Source: Rhodococcus sp. G-MC3
Lineage (GTDB): Bacteria > Actinomycetota > Actinomycetes > Mycobacteriales > Mycobacteriaceae
Direction: 5' to 3'
NCBI RefSeq assembly: GCF_030063335.1
Contig: NZ_JASISW010000010.1
Span: 1 to 64,000, forward strand
DNA length: 64,000 nucleotides
The position numbers were made by a program, and so were the translations under genes. Positions 22,508 to 30,928 of the stretch are shown here, in pieces; position 1 is the stretch's first letter, and each line of letters starts with the position of its first letter. The notes under the pieces were generated by a model. The model was given only the letters and a program-made list of their open reading frames with translations, was not told the DNA's origin and searched no databases.

Positions 22508-23005
22508 TCACCCCTTGTCGGACGAGCTCCCCATGGCTGCATCGACCTTCTCGAAGATATCTCCCAGCACCGACAGCTCCTTGGCCGTCAGTAGGTCGAC
22601 CAAATGCGCGCGGACGCTGTTGACATGCGTCGGCGCGGCGTCCTCCAAACGACGCGTGCCCTCGTCGGTGATGACGGCGAGAACGCCTCTTCCGTCGTCG
22701 ACGCAGTTGTTTCGTTCGACCATGCCGTCGGCTTCCATCCTGCGGATCTGATGGGTGAGACGACTACGCGAAGACAGGACACCATCGGCGAGTTCACTCA
22801 TGCGCCGTGATCCGTCCGGAGCTTCCGACAGCATCACCAGGATGCGGTATTCAGCCATCGTCAAATCGTGCGCATCCTGTAGATCCTTGTTTAGTACCCC
22901 CATCAGTCGTTGGGCGCCATCGACATAGGAGCGCCACGCTCTCATTTCCGCAGCATCGAGCCACTGCGGGTCCCCCCCTGGACCAAAGTCTCGTTCCGCT
23001 GTCAC
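22508..23005 (-). CDS. MarR-family transcriptional regulator
   Basis: A 165-residue MarR protein. The winged helix reads LTMAEYRILVMLSEAPDGSR, MSELADGVLSSRSRLTHQIR (recognition helix), MEADGMVERNNC and a wing DDGRGVLAVITDEGTRRLED. The flanking helices form the dimer interface. It begins with GTG (MTAERDFG). It is divergent from the aldo/keto reductase gene, 84 bp away, and may repress it. No Cys-based redox sensor pattern beyond one Cys in the wing (NNCVDD) is seen, though that Cys could sense oxidants. Confidence 0.9.
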   Translation of the reverse strand: MTAERDFGPGGDPQWLDAAEMRAWRSYVDGAQRLMGVLNKDLQDAHDLTMAEYRILVMLSEAPDGSRRMSELADGVLSSRSRLTHQIRRMEADGMVERNNCVDDGRGVLAVITDEGTRRLEDAAPTHVNSVRAHLVDLLTAKELSVLGDIFEKVDAAMGSSSDKG

Positions 23006-23089
23006 CCGACCATATTAGGCAATTATCGTACCGATGAGTATCTCGCGGCCCTCTATGTCCGGTTCGGCCGCGAAGAATACGCTGAACGC

Positions 23090-24124
23090 ATGTCCGAACC
23101 CCATATCGATCCCCCGTACCTCGCATCCCCGGATCGCTACGATTCGATGCAGTACCGCCGCACTGGAAACAGCGGGCTGAAGCTGCCTGCGATCTCGCTC
23201 GGTCTGTGGCACAACTTCGGCGACGATGCGCCCCTCGACACCCAGCGGGCGGTGCTGCGTCGTGCGTTCGACCTGGGAATTACACACTTCGACCTGGCCA
23301 ACAACTACGGCCCTCCGTATGGAAGTGCCGAGAAGAACTTCGGACGGATCCTGCGCGAGGACTTTGCCGGGTACCGCGACGAACTGGTCATCTCCAGCAA
23401 GGCCGGATGGGACATGTGGCCTGGGCCCTACGGCTTCGGCGGATCACGGAAGTACCTGCTGTCGTCGCTGGATCAGTCGCTCCAGCGGATGGGCCTCGAC
23501 TACGTCGACATCTTCTACAGTCACCGTCCCGACAACGACACCCCGCTCGAAGAAACCGCGGGCGCTCTCATCAGCGCAGTGCAGCAGGGCAAGGCGATGT
23601 ACGTGGGCATCAGCTCGTACACACCGGGTAACACCGCCAAGATGGCGGACCTGTTGACGGCCGCCGGTGTGCCTCTGCTGATTCACCAGCCGAGCTACTC
23701 GATGGTGAACCGCTGGATCGAAGAAGGCTTGCTGGACACTGTGGAGAAAGTTGGTGCGGGCGTCATCGCGTTCTCACCGCTCGCGCAGGGCATGCTCACC
23801 GACAAATACCTGAACGGCATTCCCGACGGCTCCCGCGCGACACAGGGGAAGTCCCTGAATCCCGACTGGTTCACGGACGAGCATGTGTCCCATCTTCGGG
23901 CCCTGAACGACATTGCGTCCTCTCGCGGCCAATCGCTGGCGCAGCTGGCACTGGCTTGGGCATTGCGTGATCCGCGGGTGACGTCCGTACTCATCGGCGC
24001 CTCGAGTGTCCGGCAGTTGGAGAACAACGTCGGAGCACTGGAGAACCTGGAGTTCAGCGAAGACGAGTTGAACCGAATCGACGAGCACGCGAAAGATTTC
24101 GGGATCAATCTTTGGGATATCTAG
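23090..24124 (+). CDS. Aldo/keto reductase, glyceraldehyde-3-phosphate reductase type
   Basis: A 344-residue NADPH-dependent aldo/keto reductase with a TIM-barrel layout. Visible are MQYRRTGNSGLKLPAISLGL at the start, GITHFDLANNYGPPYGSAEK with the catalytic Asp and Tyr, VISSKAGWDMWPGPYG with the Lys, FYSHRPDNDTP with the His, and SVLIGASSVRQLENNVGAL for cofactor binding. The GWDMWPGPYG insertion and closing FGINLWDI are typical of the YghZ/Gpr branch, which reduces L-glyceraldehyde 3-phosphate and methylglyoxal-type aldehydes. ATG at 23090 is chosen as the family start. It may be under the divergent MarR regulator. Confidence 0.92.
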   Translation: MSEPHIDPPYLASPDRYDSMQYRRTGNSGLKLPAISLGLWHNFGDDAPLDTQRAVLRRAFDLGITHFDLANNYGPPYGSAEKNFGRILREDFAGYRDELVISSKAGWDMWPGPYGFGGSRKYLLSSLDQSLQRMGLDYVDIFYSHRPDNDTPLEETAGALISAVQQGKAMYVGISSYTPGNTAKMADLLTAAGVPLLIHQPSYSMVNRWIEEGLLDTVEKVGAGVIAFSPLAQGMLTDKYLNGIPDGSRATQGKSLNPDWFTDEHVSHLRALNDIASSRGQSLAQLALAWALRDPRVTSVLIGASSVRQLENNVGALENLEFSEDELNRIDEHAKDFGINLWDI

Positions 24125-24127
24125 TGC

Positions 24128-24273
24128 GCTTCGCGCCCGTGCGTGTTCGGTGACGCAGGAACGTACCTCATCACGCACGGGTGCCTGAGGCACCTAAGGT
24201 GCTTCGCGCCCGTGCGTGTTCGGTGACGCAGGAACGTACCTCATCACGCACGGGTGCCTGAGGCACCTAAGGT
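24128..24273. repeat. 73-bp tandem duplication carrying hairpins
   Basis: Two identical 73-bp units, 24128-24200 and 24201-24273, fill the gap between the reductase and the oxidoreductase genes. Each unit has an inverted repeat, GCCCGTGCGTG with CACGCACGGGTGC, and begins GCTTCGCGC. They may act as terminators. The second unit ends seven bases before the next ATG, so it also forms the leader of that gene. Confidence 0.92.
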
Positions 24274-24279
24274 GGAAAA

Positions 24280-25266
24280 ATGCACGCAATCACTCTGACA
24301 GAGTTCGGAACCCCCGACGTCATGCAGTGGACCGAGGTGCCAGATCCTCGCCCGGCGCGAGGACAGGTCATCGTCGACGTCGCCGCGACGGCCGTCAACC
24401 GCGCTGATCTGATGCAGCGTCAAGGCTTCTATCCCCCACCTCCTGGCGCCAGCGAGACGCTTGGCCTGGAATGTTCGGGCATCATCTCCGAACTCGGCGA
24501 GGGCGTACACGGCTGGAACGTCGGCGACCGAGTGTGCGCACTACTCGCAGGCGGCGGCTACGCAGAGCAGGTCGCGGTGCCGTCCGCTCAACTGTTCCCT
24601 GTCCCCGGCGTGCTGGATCTCCATGCTGCAGCGGCACTCCCGGAGGTGGCGTCGACGGTCTGGTCGAACCTCGTGATGTACGGCGGGATGCGGTCGGGCC
24701 ACGTGGTCCTGATTCACGGCGGCGGAAGTGGCATCGGCACCCACGCGATACAGGTCGGTAAAGCATTCGGCGCAACGGTCGCCGTAACGGCCGGTTCCAA
24801 GGCGAAGCTCGATTTCTGCGCCTCGCTGGGCGCGGACATCCTCATCGACTACAAGGAGCAGGACTTCGTCGAGGCCCTCCGCGGGGAGACAGACGGCCAC
24901 GGTGCGGATCTGATCCTCGACAACATGGGCGCAAAGTACCTGGAGCGCAATGTGAATGCGCTGGCGATGGACGGCACACTCATCACCATCGGAATGCAGG
25001 GCGGAGTCAAGGGTGAGCTGAACTTCAGCGCACTGCTCGCCAAGCGCGGCACCCTCCACGCCGCAGGGCTCCGAGGCCGGCCGGAGACAGGGCGGTCGAG
25101 CAAAGCGGACATCGTCGCAGACATGACTCGCCGTCTGTGGCCGATGATCGAAGAAGGCGTCGTCACCCCCATCATTCACGCCGAACTACCGATAACCGAA
25201 GCGGCAGAAGCACATCGACTGCTCGACGCCGATGCGATCGGGAAGGTAATTCTCCGCGTTCAGTAG
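24280..25266 (+). CDS. Zinc-independent quinone oxidoreductase (MDR family)
   Basis: A 328-residue NADPH:quinone oxidoreductase-like protein. MHAITLTEFGTPDVMQWTEV starts the GroES-like domain. NRADLMQRQGFYPPPPGASE and LGLECSGIISELGEGV follow, with no structural-zinc Cys cluster. The Rossmann part has VVLIHGGGSGIGTHAIQVGK (nucleotide loop) and KLDFCASLGADILIDYKEQD. It matches the position of Rv3777 relative to Rv3778c and Rv3780 in mycobacteria. Substrate is not known. Its leader carries a tandem hairpin duplication. Confidence 0.9.
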   Translation: MHAITLTEFGTPDVMQWTEVPDPRPARGQVIVDVAATAVNRADLMQRQGFYPPPPGASETLGLECSGIISELGEGVHGWNVGDRVCALLAGGGYAEQVAVPSAQLFPVPGVLDLHAAAALPEVASTVWSNLVMYGGMRSGHVVLIHGGGSGIGTHAIQVGKAFGATVAVTAGSKAKLDFCASLGADILIDYKEQDFVEALRGETDGHGADLILDNMGAKYLERNVNALAMDGTLITIGMQGGVKGELNFSALLAKRGTLHAAGLRGRPETGRSSKADIVADMTRRLWPMIEEGVVTPIIHAELPITEAAEAHRLLDADAIGKVILRVQ

Positions 25267-25271
25267 TACCT

Positions 25272-25316
25272 ATGTGAGTGGAAATACGTCGCCTGGGACG
25301 TATTTCCGCTCACATG
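25272..25316. repeat. Palindromic hairpin element (family 2, copy A)
   Basis: ATGTGAGTGGAAATACGTC and GACGTATTTCCGCTCACAT form a near-perfect hairpin between convergent gene ends. The same sequence with few changes recurs at 30,871-30,914. It overlaps the last bases of the minus gene and probably serves as a two-way terminator. Confidence 0.8.
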
Positions 25317-26515
25317 GCGAGCGAAGCGAGCGCCTTCACGAGCTGATCGATCTCATAACGCGTCGTGTAAGGCGCAAGACCGATGGTCACGGCACCACCC
25401 TCGTCGTTGACGCCGAGGGCGTCGAGCAGCCTGCTTCCACTGTGGATTCCAGCGACGGTACCGATCCGGTTCTGCGCAAGATGCTCGGAGACCTTCTCGG
25501 CCGCGGTGTTCTCGACGGTGAAGCTCAGCGTCGGGATACGGCTCGGTGCTGCGCCGAGCACCATCACGTGGTCGAGTTTCTCCAACGAACGCATCAGGTA
25601 GTCGAACAGTCTGTCGTGGTAGTCCTGCAGCGATCCGATGGACAGCTGCAGACGCTCGCGCCGCGTACCCGTCGCCGACTCGTCGAGGTTGGACAGGTAG
25701 TCGATCGAGGACACCACGCCCGCCAGAAGCGCGTACTGATGGCCAGCAACCTCGAGACGCTCGGCACCCTTCGCAAACGGATTGAGCGACATCGACGGGA
25801 TTTTGTCGAGCAGCTCAGGATCGCGGAACACCAGAGCGCCCACCTGCGGGCCACCCCATGCCGATGCATTGACCGCCACGACGTCGGCGCCGAGTTCCTC
25901 GATGTCGACATGCGCGTAGGGAGCGGCTCCTGCGGCGTCCACGACGATGAGTCCGCCGACAGCGTGGACACGGTCCGCAGCAACCCGCACATCGGGGGCA
26001 GATCCGACGATGGGCGACGCGGCCGTCATTGCGACCAAGCGCGTCGTCGTCGTGATGAGTTCTTCGAACTGCCAACTCGGAAGTTCGCAGGTGTCGATTT
26101 CGACCTCGGCCCAGCGGACCTGAGCGCCGTAACGGTTGGCGATCCGCAACCAGGGGGCAACGTTGGCTTCCTCGTCGAGCCGCGAGAGCACAAGACCGGT
26201 CCCCAGGCCCAAGCGCGAGGACATCGACTCCGCGAGCCACGCCAACATCGTCGCGCGGTCCGGTCCGAGCACCACTCCTGCCGGATCACCGCCGACGAGA
26301 TCGGCGATGGCTTGCCGTGCGGCTTCGAGAAGCCCAGCACTTCGCCTCGACGACATGTGCCCTGAAGTGTGAGTTGAAGCACTTCCGCGAAACGCTGTCG
26401 ACACGGCGGTCGACACACGGTCGGGGATCTGCATACCGTTCTGCGGATCGAGATGAATCCAGCCGTCGCCCAATGAGGGAATGGACCCTCTTACCCGTGC
26501 GACGTCGTACCCCAT
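25310..26515 (-). CDS. Class V aminotransferase-fold protein (Rv3778c-like), Schiff-base Lys missing
   Basis: A 401-residue fold-type I PLP-family protein of the cysteine desulfurase/isopenicillin-epimerase branch. Segments in order are WIHLDPQNGMQIPDRVSTAV, STHTSGHMSSRRSAGLLEAA, LIVVDAAGAAPYAHVDIEEL (with the PLP-pyridine Asp) and VVAVNASAWGGPQVGALVFR. In cysteine desulfurases the last segment carries the PLP lysine (HK followed by a GP turn); here Ala-Ser-Ala-Trp stands there, with no lysine. The start ATG at 26513-26515 is the family start (MGYDVARVRG). The mycobacterial homologue lies in the same neighbourhood. It may bind PLP or nucleotide-like ligands without normal transamination. Confidence 0.85.
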   Translation of the reverse strand: MGYDVARVRGSIPSLGDGWIHLDPQNGMQIPDRVSTAVSTAFRGSASTHTSGHMSSRRSAGLLEAARQAIADLVGGDPAGVVLGPDRATMLAWLAESMSSRLGLGTGLVLSRLDEEANVAPWLRIANRYGAQVRWAEVEIDTCELPSWQFEELITTTTRLVAMTAASPIVGSAPDVRVAADRVHAVGGLIVVDAAGAAPYAHVDIEELGADVVAVNASAWGGPQVGALVFRDPELLDKIPSMSLNPFAKGAERLEVAGHQYALLAGVVSSIDYLSNLDESATGTRRERLQLSIGSLQDYHDRLFDYLMRSLEKLDHVMVLGAAPSRIPTLSFTVENTAAEKVSEHLAQNRIGTVAGIHSGSRLLDALGVNDEGGAVTIGLAPYTTRYEIDQLVKALASLAM

Positions 26516-26734
26516 GCCGGACACTCTAAGCGTCGATTTCGTGAGCGTGTGTTCCACATCCCTTATTCATGTCGATGTCACTGCTCTGGGGCACTATGTC
26601 CAGTCCTCCTACGGTCCCGCGAACGATGATGATCGGGCCAGCTCGTCGCACGATTCGCCGCTCGCACCGACCCATGAACAGGATAATCCGCCCCGCTCGT
26701 CGCGCAATGTCACTGGACGCGCAAGGATGGCGGT

Positions 26735-27322
26735 ATGACGCATTCGGACTCGAACTCGAACCCCGAAGCCGGCGACCACGTCGTTGTGATCGGCCCCAAC
26801 GGACAGCCTCTCGCATTGAGCCGCGAGGAAGCAACCGCCGCGGCGGCCCGCGCAGCCGAGACCGCGGCGCCGGAAAATTCCGAGCCTCCGCTGTCGGAGA
26901 TGGTCGAGCAGCCCGCAAAGGTGATGCGTATCGGCACGATGATCAAGCAGCTTCTCGAAGAAGTACGCGCAGCACCGCTCGACGATGCAAGCCGGACACG
27001 ATTGAGAGAAATCCATCAGTCGTCGATTCGTGAGCTCGAGCAGGGACTGGCACCCGAGCTGGTCGAAGAACTCGAACGGCTCGTGCTCCCGTTCGGTGAC
27101 GACTCCGTTCCGTCGGACGCCGAGTTGCGAATCGCACAGGCTCAGCTCGTCGGGTGGCTCGAAGGATTGTTCCACGGCATCCAGACGGCCATGTTCGCCC
27201 AGCAAATGGCTGCGCGGGCTCAGCTCGAACAAATGCGGCAAGGCGCGTTACCTCCTGGAGTGAGTCTCGATACACACGGCGCAGGCCCCACAGGCGGCAG
27301 CGGTACCGGCCAATACCTGTAG
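26735..27322 (+). CDS. bpa: Bacterial proteasome activator Bpa
   Basis: A 195-residue homologue of Rv3780 (DUF2587). The conserved four-helix core runs from about residue 55 (MVEQPAKVMRIGTMIKQLLE) through LREIHQSSIRELEQGLAPEL and AQLVGWLEGLFHGIQTAMFA to residue 170. The extreme C terminus is GQYL, the motif by which Bpa (PafE) docks on the 20S proteasome and opens its gate without ATP. The N-terminal 50 residues are disordered and acidic. It acts in degradation of unfolded proteins. It sits directly upstream of the galactan exporter genes, as in mycobacteria. Confidence 0.95.
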   Translation: MTHSDSNSNPEAGDHVVVIGPNGQPLALSREEATAAAARAAETAAPENSEPPLSEMVEQPAKVMRIGTMIKQLLEEVRAAPLDDASRTRLREIHQSSIRELEQGLAPELVEELERLVLPFGDDSVPSDAELRIAQAQLVGWLEGLFHGIQTAMFAQQMAARAQLEQMRQGALPPGVSLDTHGAGPTGGSGTGQYL

Positions 27323-27343
27323 GCCAGGAGTGGAGCCTGCGGA

Positions 27344-28252
27344 ATGACCCAATGGGACCGGGTAAGGTCGACCGACGTGTCAGCCCCAGCGAAGAACCCC
27401 GAGAGCGAAGCAGGAGAGCGCGTGACCGTTCCCGTTTCGGACTCGCAGACCTACAAGCGCGCCTTCGGGGATCTCGGGACCGGGTTCAGCCAGCGGGAAC
27501 TGTGGCTCCACCTCGGTTGGCAGGACATCAAGCAGCGCTACCGCCGGTCGGTCATCGGTCCGTTCTGGATCACCATCGCCACTGCAGTGCAAGCCACCGC
27601 CATGGGCTTGCTGTACTCAGTGCTGCTGGATGTAGATCTCCAGTCGTTCCTGCCCCACGTCGCGGTCGGCCTCATCATCTGGAACTTCATCAGTGCCGCG
27701 ATACTCGAAGGCGGGGACGTCTTCGTCGCGAACGAGGGACTGATCAAACAGTTGCCGTCGGCGTTGTCGGTGCACGTGTATCGGTTGGTGTGGCGCCAGG
27801 TGCTGCTGTTCGGGCACAACCTGATCGTCTACTTCATCATCATTGCAATTTTCCGGCCGTCGTTCTCGTGGTCCGATCTGGCCGCGGTGCCTGCCTTCGC
27901 GCTCCTCATCGTCAACGCGGTGTGGGTCGCGCTGCTGTTCGGCATCATCGCCACGCGTTACCGGGACATCGCACCGATCCTGGGCTCGATGGTGACGCTG
28001 CTGTTCTTCATGACTCCGATCGTCTGGACAACCCAGGGTCTGCTGAACCAAGGCGGACAAGCAGCCGAGCGTGCTCGTCTCGTGGAGATCAACCCGCTGT
28101 TCCACTACCTCGACATCGTGCGCGCCCCGATGATCGGTGAGCCGCAGGAGCTGTACCACTGGTACATCGTGATCGGCTGCACGGTCGTCGGCTGGCTACT
28201 GACGATCCTCGCTCTCAAGAAGTACCGGGCACGCGTGCCCTACTGGGTTTAG
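27344..28252 (+). CDS. wzm: Wzm: galactan ABC exporter permease
   Basis: A 302-residue ABC-2 type membrane protein with six predicted helices. ELWLHLGWQDIKQRYRRSVI and GPFWITIATAVQATAMGLLY are the amphipathic entry helix and first membrane helix of polysaccharide exporters, and MVTLLFFMTPIVWTTQGLLN is the gate region. With Wzt it flips lipid-linked galactan across the membrane, as shown for Rv3783-Rv3781. ATG at 27344 or GTG at 27377 may start it; the core begins after residue 30. It is 12 bp upstream of wzt. Confidence 0.93.
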   Translation: MTQWDRVRSTDVSAPAKNPESEAGERVTVPVSDSQTYKRAFGDLGTGFSQRELWLHLGWQDIKQRYRRSVIGPFWITIATAVQATAMGLLYSVLLDVDLQSFLPHVAVGLIIWNFISAAILEGGDVFVANEGLIKQLPSALSVHVYRLVWRQVLLFGHNLIVYFIIIAIFRPSFSWSDLAAVPAFALLIVNAVWVALLFGIIATRYRDIAPILGSMVTLLFFMTPIVWTTQGLLNQGGQAAERARLVEINPLFHYLDIVRAPMIGEPQELYHWYIVIGCTVVGWLLTILALKKYRARVPYWV

Positions 28253-28264
28253 GGGCTCAACTAC

Positions 28265-29062
28265 ATGTCAATCAGCATCAGCACTCACAACGCGTGCGTC
28301 GACTTCCCAGTCTTCGACGCCAAAACGCGCTCTCTGAAGAAGGCTTTCCTCGGCAAGGCAGGCGGAGCGATCGACCGAAACACCTCCGACGTCGTCGTCG
28401 TCGAAGCCCTCCGCGACATCACGATGAACTTGAAGGACGGGGACCGCGTCGGCCTCGTCGGCCACAACGGTGCGGGCAAGTCGACACTGCTGCGGCTGCT
28501 GTCCGGCATCTACGAGCCCACCCGCGGCAGTGCCTCGGTCCGCGGCCGCGTCGCGCCGGTGTTCGATCTGGGCGTCGGTATGGACCCAGAGATCTCCGGC
28601 TACGAGAACATCATCATCCGCGGACTGTTCCTCGGTCAGACCCGCAAGCAGATGATGGCGAAGATGGACGAGATCGCCGACTTCACCGAACTCGGCGACT
28701 ACCTCGACATGCCGCTTCGGACCTACTCGACGGGCATGCGCGTACGCGTCGCCATGGGCGTCGTCACCAGCATCGATCCTGAGATCCTGCTGCTCGACGA
28801 GGGCATCGGCGCCGTCGATGCCGAGTTCATGAAGAAAGCACGCATTCGCCTGCAGGAGCTGGTGAAGCGCTCCGGCATCCTCGTGTTCGCCAGCCACTCG
28901 AACGAGTTTCTCGCGCAACTGTGTGACCGAGCGATGTGGATCGACCACGGCCAGATCCGTCAGGAAGGCGGCATCGAGGATGTCGTCCGTGCTTACGAGG
29001 GCAACGACGCGGGCGATCACGTGGCGACAATCCTGAAGGAACTCGAGCGCGACAGTGCCTGA
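28265..29062 (+). CDS. wzt: Wzt: galactan ABC exporter ATPase
   Basis: A 265-residue nucleotide-binding subunit: Walker A GHNGAGKST, signature YSTGMRVRVAMG, Walker B EILLLDEG and switch His in FASHSNEF. It lacks the C-terminal carbohydrate-recognition domain of O9a-type Wzt, as in the mycobacterial galactan exporter. ATP hydrolysis drives export of lipid-linked galactan. Its stop overlaps the glfT1 start by 8 bp, indicating coupled expression of exporter and galactan initiator. Confidence 0.95.
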   Translation: MSISISTHNACVDFPVFDAKTRSLKKAFLGKAGGAIDRNTSDVVVVEALRDITMNLKDGDRVGLVGHNGAGKSTLLRLLSGIYEPTRGSASVRGRVAPVFDLGVGMDPEISGYENIIIRGLFLGQTRKQMMAKMDEIADFTELGDYLDMPLRTYSTGMRVRVAMGVVTSIDPEILLLDEGIGAVDAEFMKKARIRLQELVKRSGILVFASHSNEFLAQLCDRAMWIDHGQIRQEGGIEDVVRAYEGNDAGDHVATILKELERDSA

Positions 29063-29957
29063 GGTGATCATCGGAGTGATCGTGACGCACAAGCGTCGTG
29101 AACTCCTCGCGCAGTCGCTCGACGTCATCACCCATCAGAGCCGCCCGCTAGACCACCTCGTCGTCGTCGACAACGCCCACGAGGACGCGGTCCGCGAACT
29201 GGTCGAGTCCGCGGACATTCCGACGACCTATCTTGGGTCACATCACAACCTGGGCGGCGCAGGCGGTTTTGCACTCGGAATTCTGTACGCGCTCTCACTC
29301 GGCGCCGACTGGGTCTTTCTCGCCGACGACGACGGTAGGCCCGAGGGTCCGGACGTCCTGAAAACTCTGTACGACTGCGCGCTGAAACACGGACTCGACG
29401 AGGTCTCCCCCGTGGTGTGCGACATCGACGACCCCGACCGATTGGCCTTCCCGCTGCGACGAGGTGTCGAGTGGCGCCGGCTGCGCTCCGAGCTGATCGA
29501 TCCGCGCAATCCCGACGACGATCTGCTCGAAGGAATCGCGTCTCTGTTCAACGGTGCGCTGTTCAAGGCATCGACCATCGACGCCGTGGGCGTTCCGGAC
29601 CTTCGCCTGTTCGTGCGCGGCGACGAGGTCGAGGTGCACCGACGGTTGCAGCGCTCCGGTCTGAAGTTCGGCACCTGCCTCACCACCGCGTACGTGCATC
29701 CGAACGGCGCCGAGGAGTTCAAGCCGATTCTCGGTGGACGCATGCACACGCAGTACCCGGAGGACGCGACCAAGCGCTACTTCACCTACCGCAACCGCGG
29801 CTACCTGATGTCCCAGCCAGGCATGCGGAAGCTGTTGCCGCAGGAATGGATTCGGTTCAGCTGGTTCTTCCTGGTGACCACTCACAACCCCAAGGGTTTG
29901 GCCGAGTGGTTCCGTCTCCGCCGACTGGGCCGCCGAGAGCACTTTCGTCGGCACTAA
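29055..29957 (+). CDS. glfT1: GlfT1: galactofuranosyltransferase starting galactan
   Basis: A 300-residue GT2 enzyme adding the first galactofuranose units from UDP-Galf to the rhamnosyl linker. IIGVIVTHKRRELLAQSLDV is the GT-A start, LGSHHNLGGAGGFALGI and WVFLADDDGRPEGPD hold the nucleotide-binding Asp triad, and LFVRGDEVEVHRRLQRSG is the acceptor-base region. It is homologous to Rv3782. GTG at 29055 overlaps wzt. The cytoplasmic enzyme acts before export. Confidence 0.93.
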   Translation: MPEVIIGVIVTHKRRELLAQSLDVITHQSRPLDHLVVVDNAHEDAVRELVESADIPTTYLGSHHNLGGAGGFALGILYALSLGADWVFLADDDGRPEGPDVLKTLYDCALKHGLDEVSPVVCDIDDPDRLAFPLRRGVEWRRLRSELIDPRNPDDDLLEGIASLFNGALFKASTIDAVGVPDLRLFVRGDEVEVHRRLQRSGLKFGTCLTTAYVHPNGAEEFKPILGGRMHTQYPEDATKRYFTYRNRGYLMSQPGMRKLLPQEWIRFSWFFLVTTHNPKGLAEWFRLRRLGRREHFRRH

Positions 29958-29992
29958 CGCTGCCTGTCGATACGCCCGACATCGACCTCCGC

Positions 29993-29998
29993 TACCGT
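29993..29998 (+). promoter_or_regulatory. -10-like box placed for a leaderless start
   Basis: TACCGT ends six bases before the ATG at 30005, which would put the start codon at +1. No ribosome site is seen upstream of that ATG. Confidence 0.4.
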
Positions 29999-30004
29999 GT
30001 GCCC

Positions 30005-30859
30005 ATGACGGAACCTCGGAAGCTGACGGATCGAATTCGGCATTCGGCGCGAGAGAAGTTGCAACGCGCAATCGGTGAGGTTCTGGACAAGCAGACCGCG
30101 CAACTCGCGGAACAAACCGGCGACCAGCAAGCCAAGCTGCTGGAGATCCTCGACCGTCAACGTCGCGAGATCGACGACCTGCACGCGTTCATCCGCGGCC
30201 TGGAAATGCGTATGCGACGCGATATTCCGTACGCGTCCGATGTCGAAGCTGCCGCGCAGAGCGCCGAGTTCGCCGAAGAGGTCATGCCGAAGGCGCCGAC
30301 CTTCCTTCGTCCGCATGCCACGCTGAGATTCGCTCTCGGTGAGGTGTCCGTGCCGGGAATGGCACTCGAGTTCGGCGTCGCCAGTGGGACGACGCTCGAG
30401 ATCATCGCCGAGGAAATGGCGTCGAAGAAGGACATCTCCACAGTCGCCGGGTTCGACGTCTTCTCCGGGCTTCCCGAGACGTGGCGGACCGGGTTCCCGA
30501 GGGGTGTCTTCGAGCAGGAGAGCGTCCCGGAGATCCCCGGTGCCGAAATTGTGCCTGGTCTGTTCGAGGAGTCACTCCCGGAGTTCCTGAAGAGCCGGAC
30601 GGACAAGCTGGCGTTCCTGCACCTCGACGCCGATCTGTACTCGTCGACCGTCACGGTGTTGGACCTGGTCGCGGATCGCCTCGCGGTGGGAACAGTGATC
30701 GTGTTCGACGAGTACTTCAACTTCCCCGGTTGGCGCAATCACGAGTACCGCGCATGGACCGAGTTCGTCGGGCGCACGGGTACCGAGTTCGATTATCTCG
30801 GGTACACCGCCGACAACGAGCAGGTCGTCGTGCGGATCCGGAAGGCGCCGTCGCTGTGA
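30005..30859 (+). CDS. TylF/macrocin-type SAM-dependent methyltransferase
   Basis: A 284-residue class I methyltransferase. An N-terminal coiled coil (about residues 20-70, LAEQTGDQQAKLLEILDRQR) precedes the Rossmann domain: ALEFGVASGTTLEIIAE (SAM loop), VAGFDVFSGLPETWRTGF, KLAFLHLDADLYSSTVTVLD with the metal-binding Asp, and GTVIVFDEYFNFPGWRNHEY. This is the TylF/NovP branch that methylates sugar hydroxyls. Between glfT1 and glfT2 it could methylate a cell-wall or lipid-linked sugar; that is inference. A likely leaderless start is supported by the box at 29993. Confidence 0.85.
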   Translation: MTEPRKLTDRIRHSAREKLQRAIGEVLDKQTAQLAEQTGDQQAKLLEILDRQRREIDDLHAFIRGLEMRMRRDIPYASDVEAAAQSAEFAEEVMPKAPTFLRPHATLRFALGEVSVPGMALEFGVASGTTLEIIAEEMASKKDISTVAGFDVFSGLPETWRTGFPRGVFEQESVPEIPGAEIVPGLFEESLPEFLKSRTDKLAFLHLDADLYSSTVTVLDLVADRLAVGTVIVFDEYFNFPGWRNHEYRAWTEFVGRTGTEFDYLGYTADNEQVVVRIRKAPSL

Positions 30860-30870
30860 GCGCTTCGCGC

Positions 30871-30914
30871 ATGTGAGTGAAAGTACGTCCTCTGGAACGT
30901 ATTTCCACTCACGT
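30871..30914. repeat. Palindromic hairpin element (family 2, copy B)
   Basis: ATGTGAGTGAAAGTACGTC and GAACGTATTTCCACTCACGT form a hairpin between the convergent methyltransferase and glfT2 ends, flanked by GAGCGCTTCGCGC. It is a clear relative of the element at 25,272 and likely terminates both genes. Confidence 0.8.
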
Positions 30915-30928
30915 GCGACGAAGTCGCC

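Noticed and set aside
29417..30004. In-frame upstream extension of the methyltransferase gene
   Set aside because: It is a shifted reading of glfT1; the methyltransferase start at 30005 fits the family and the promoter box.
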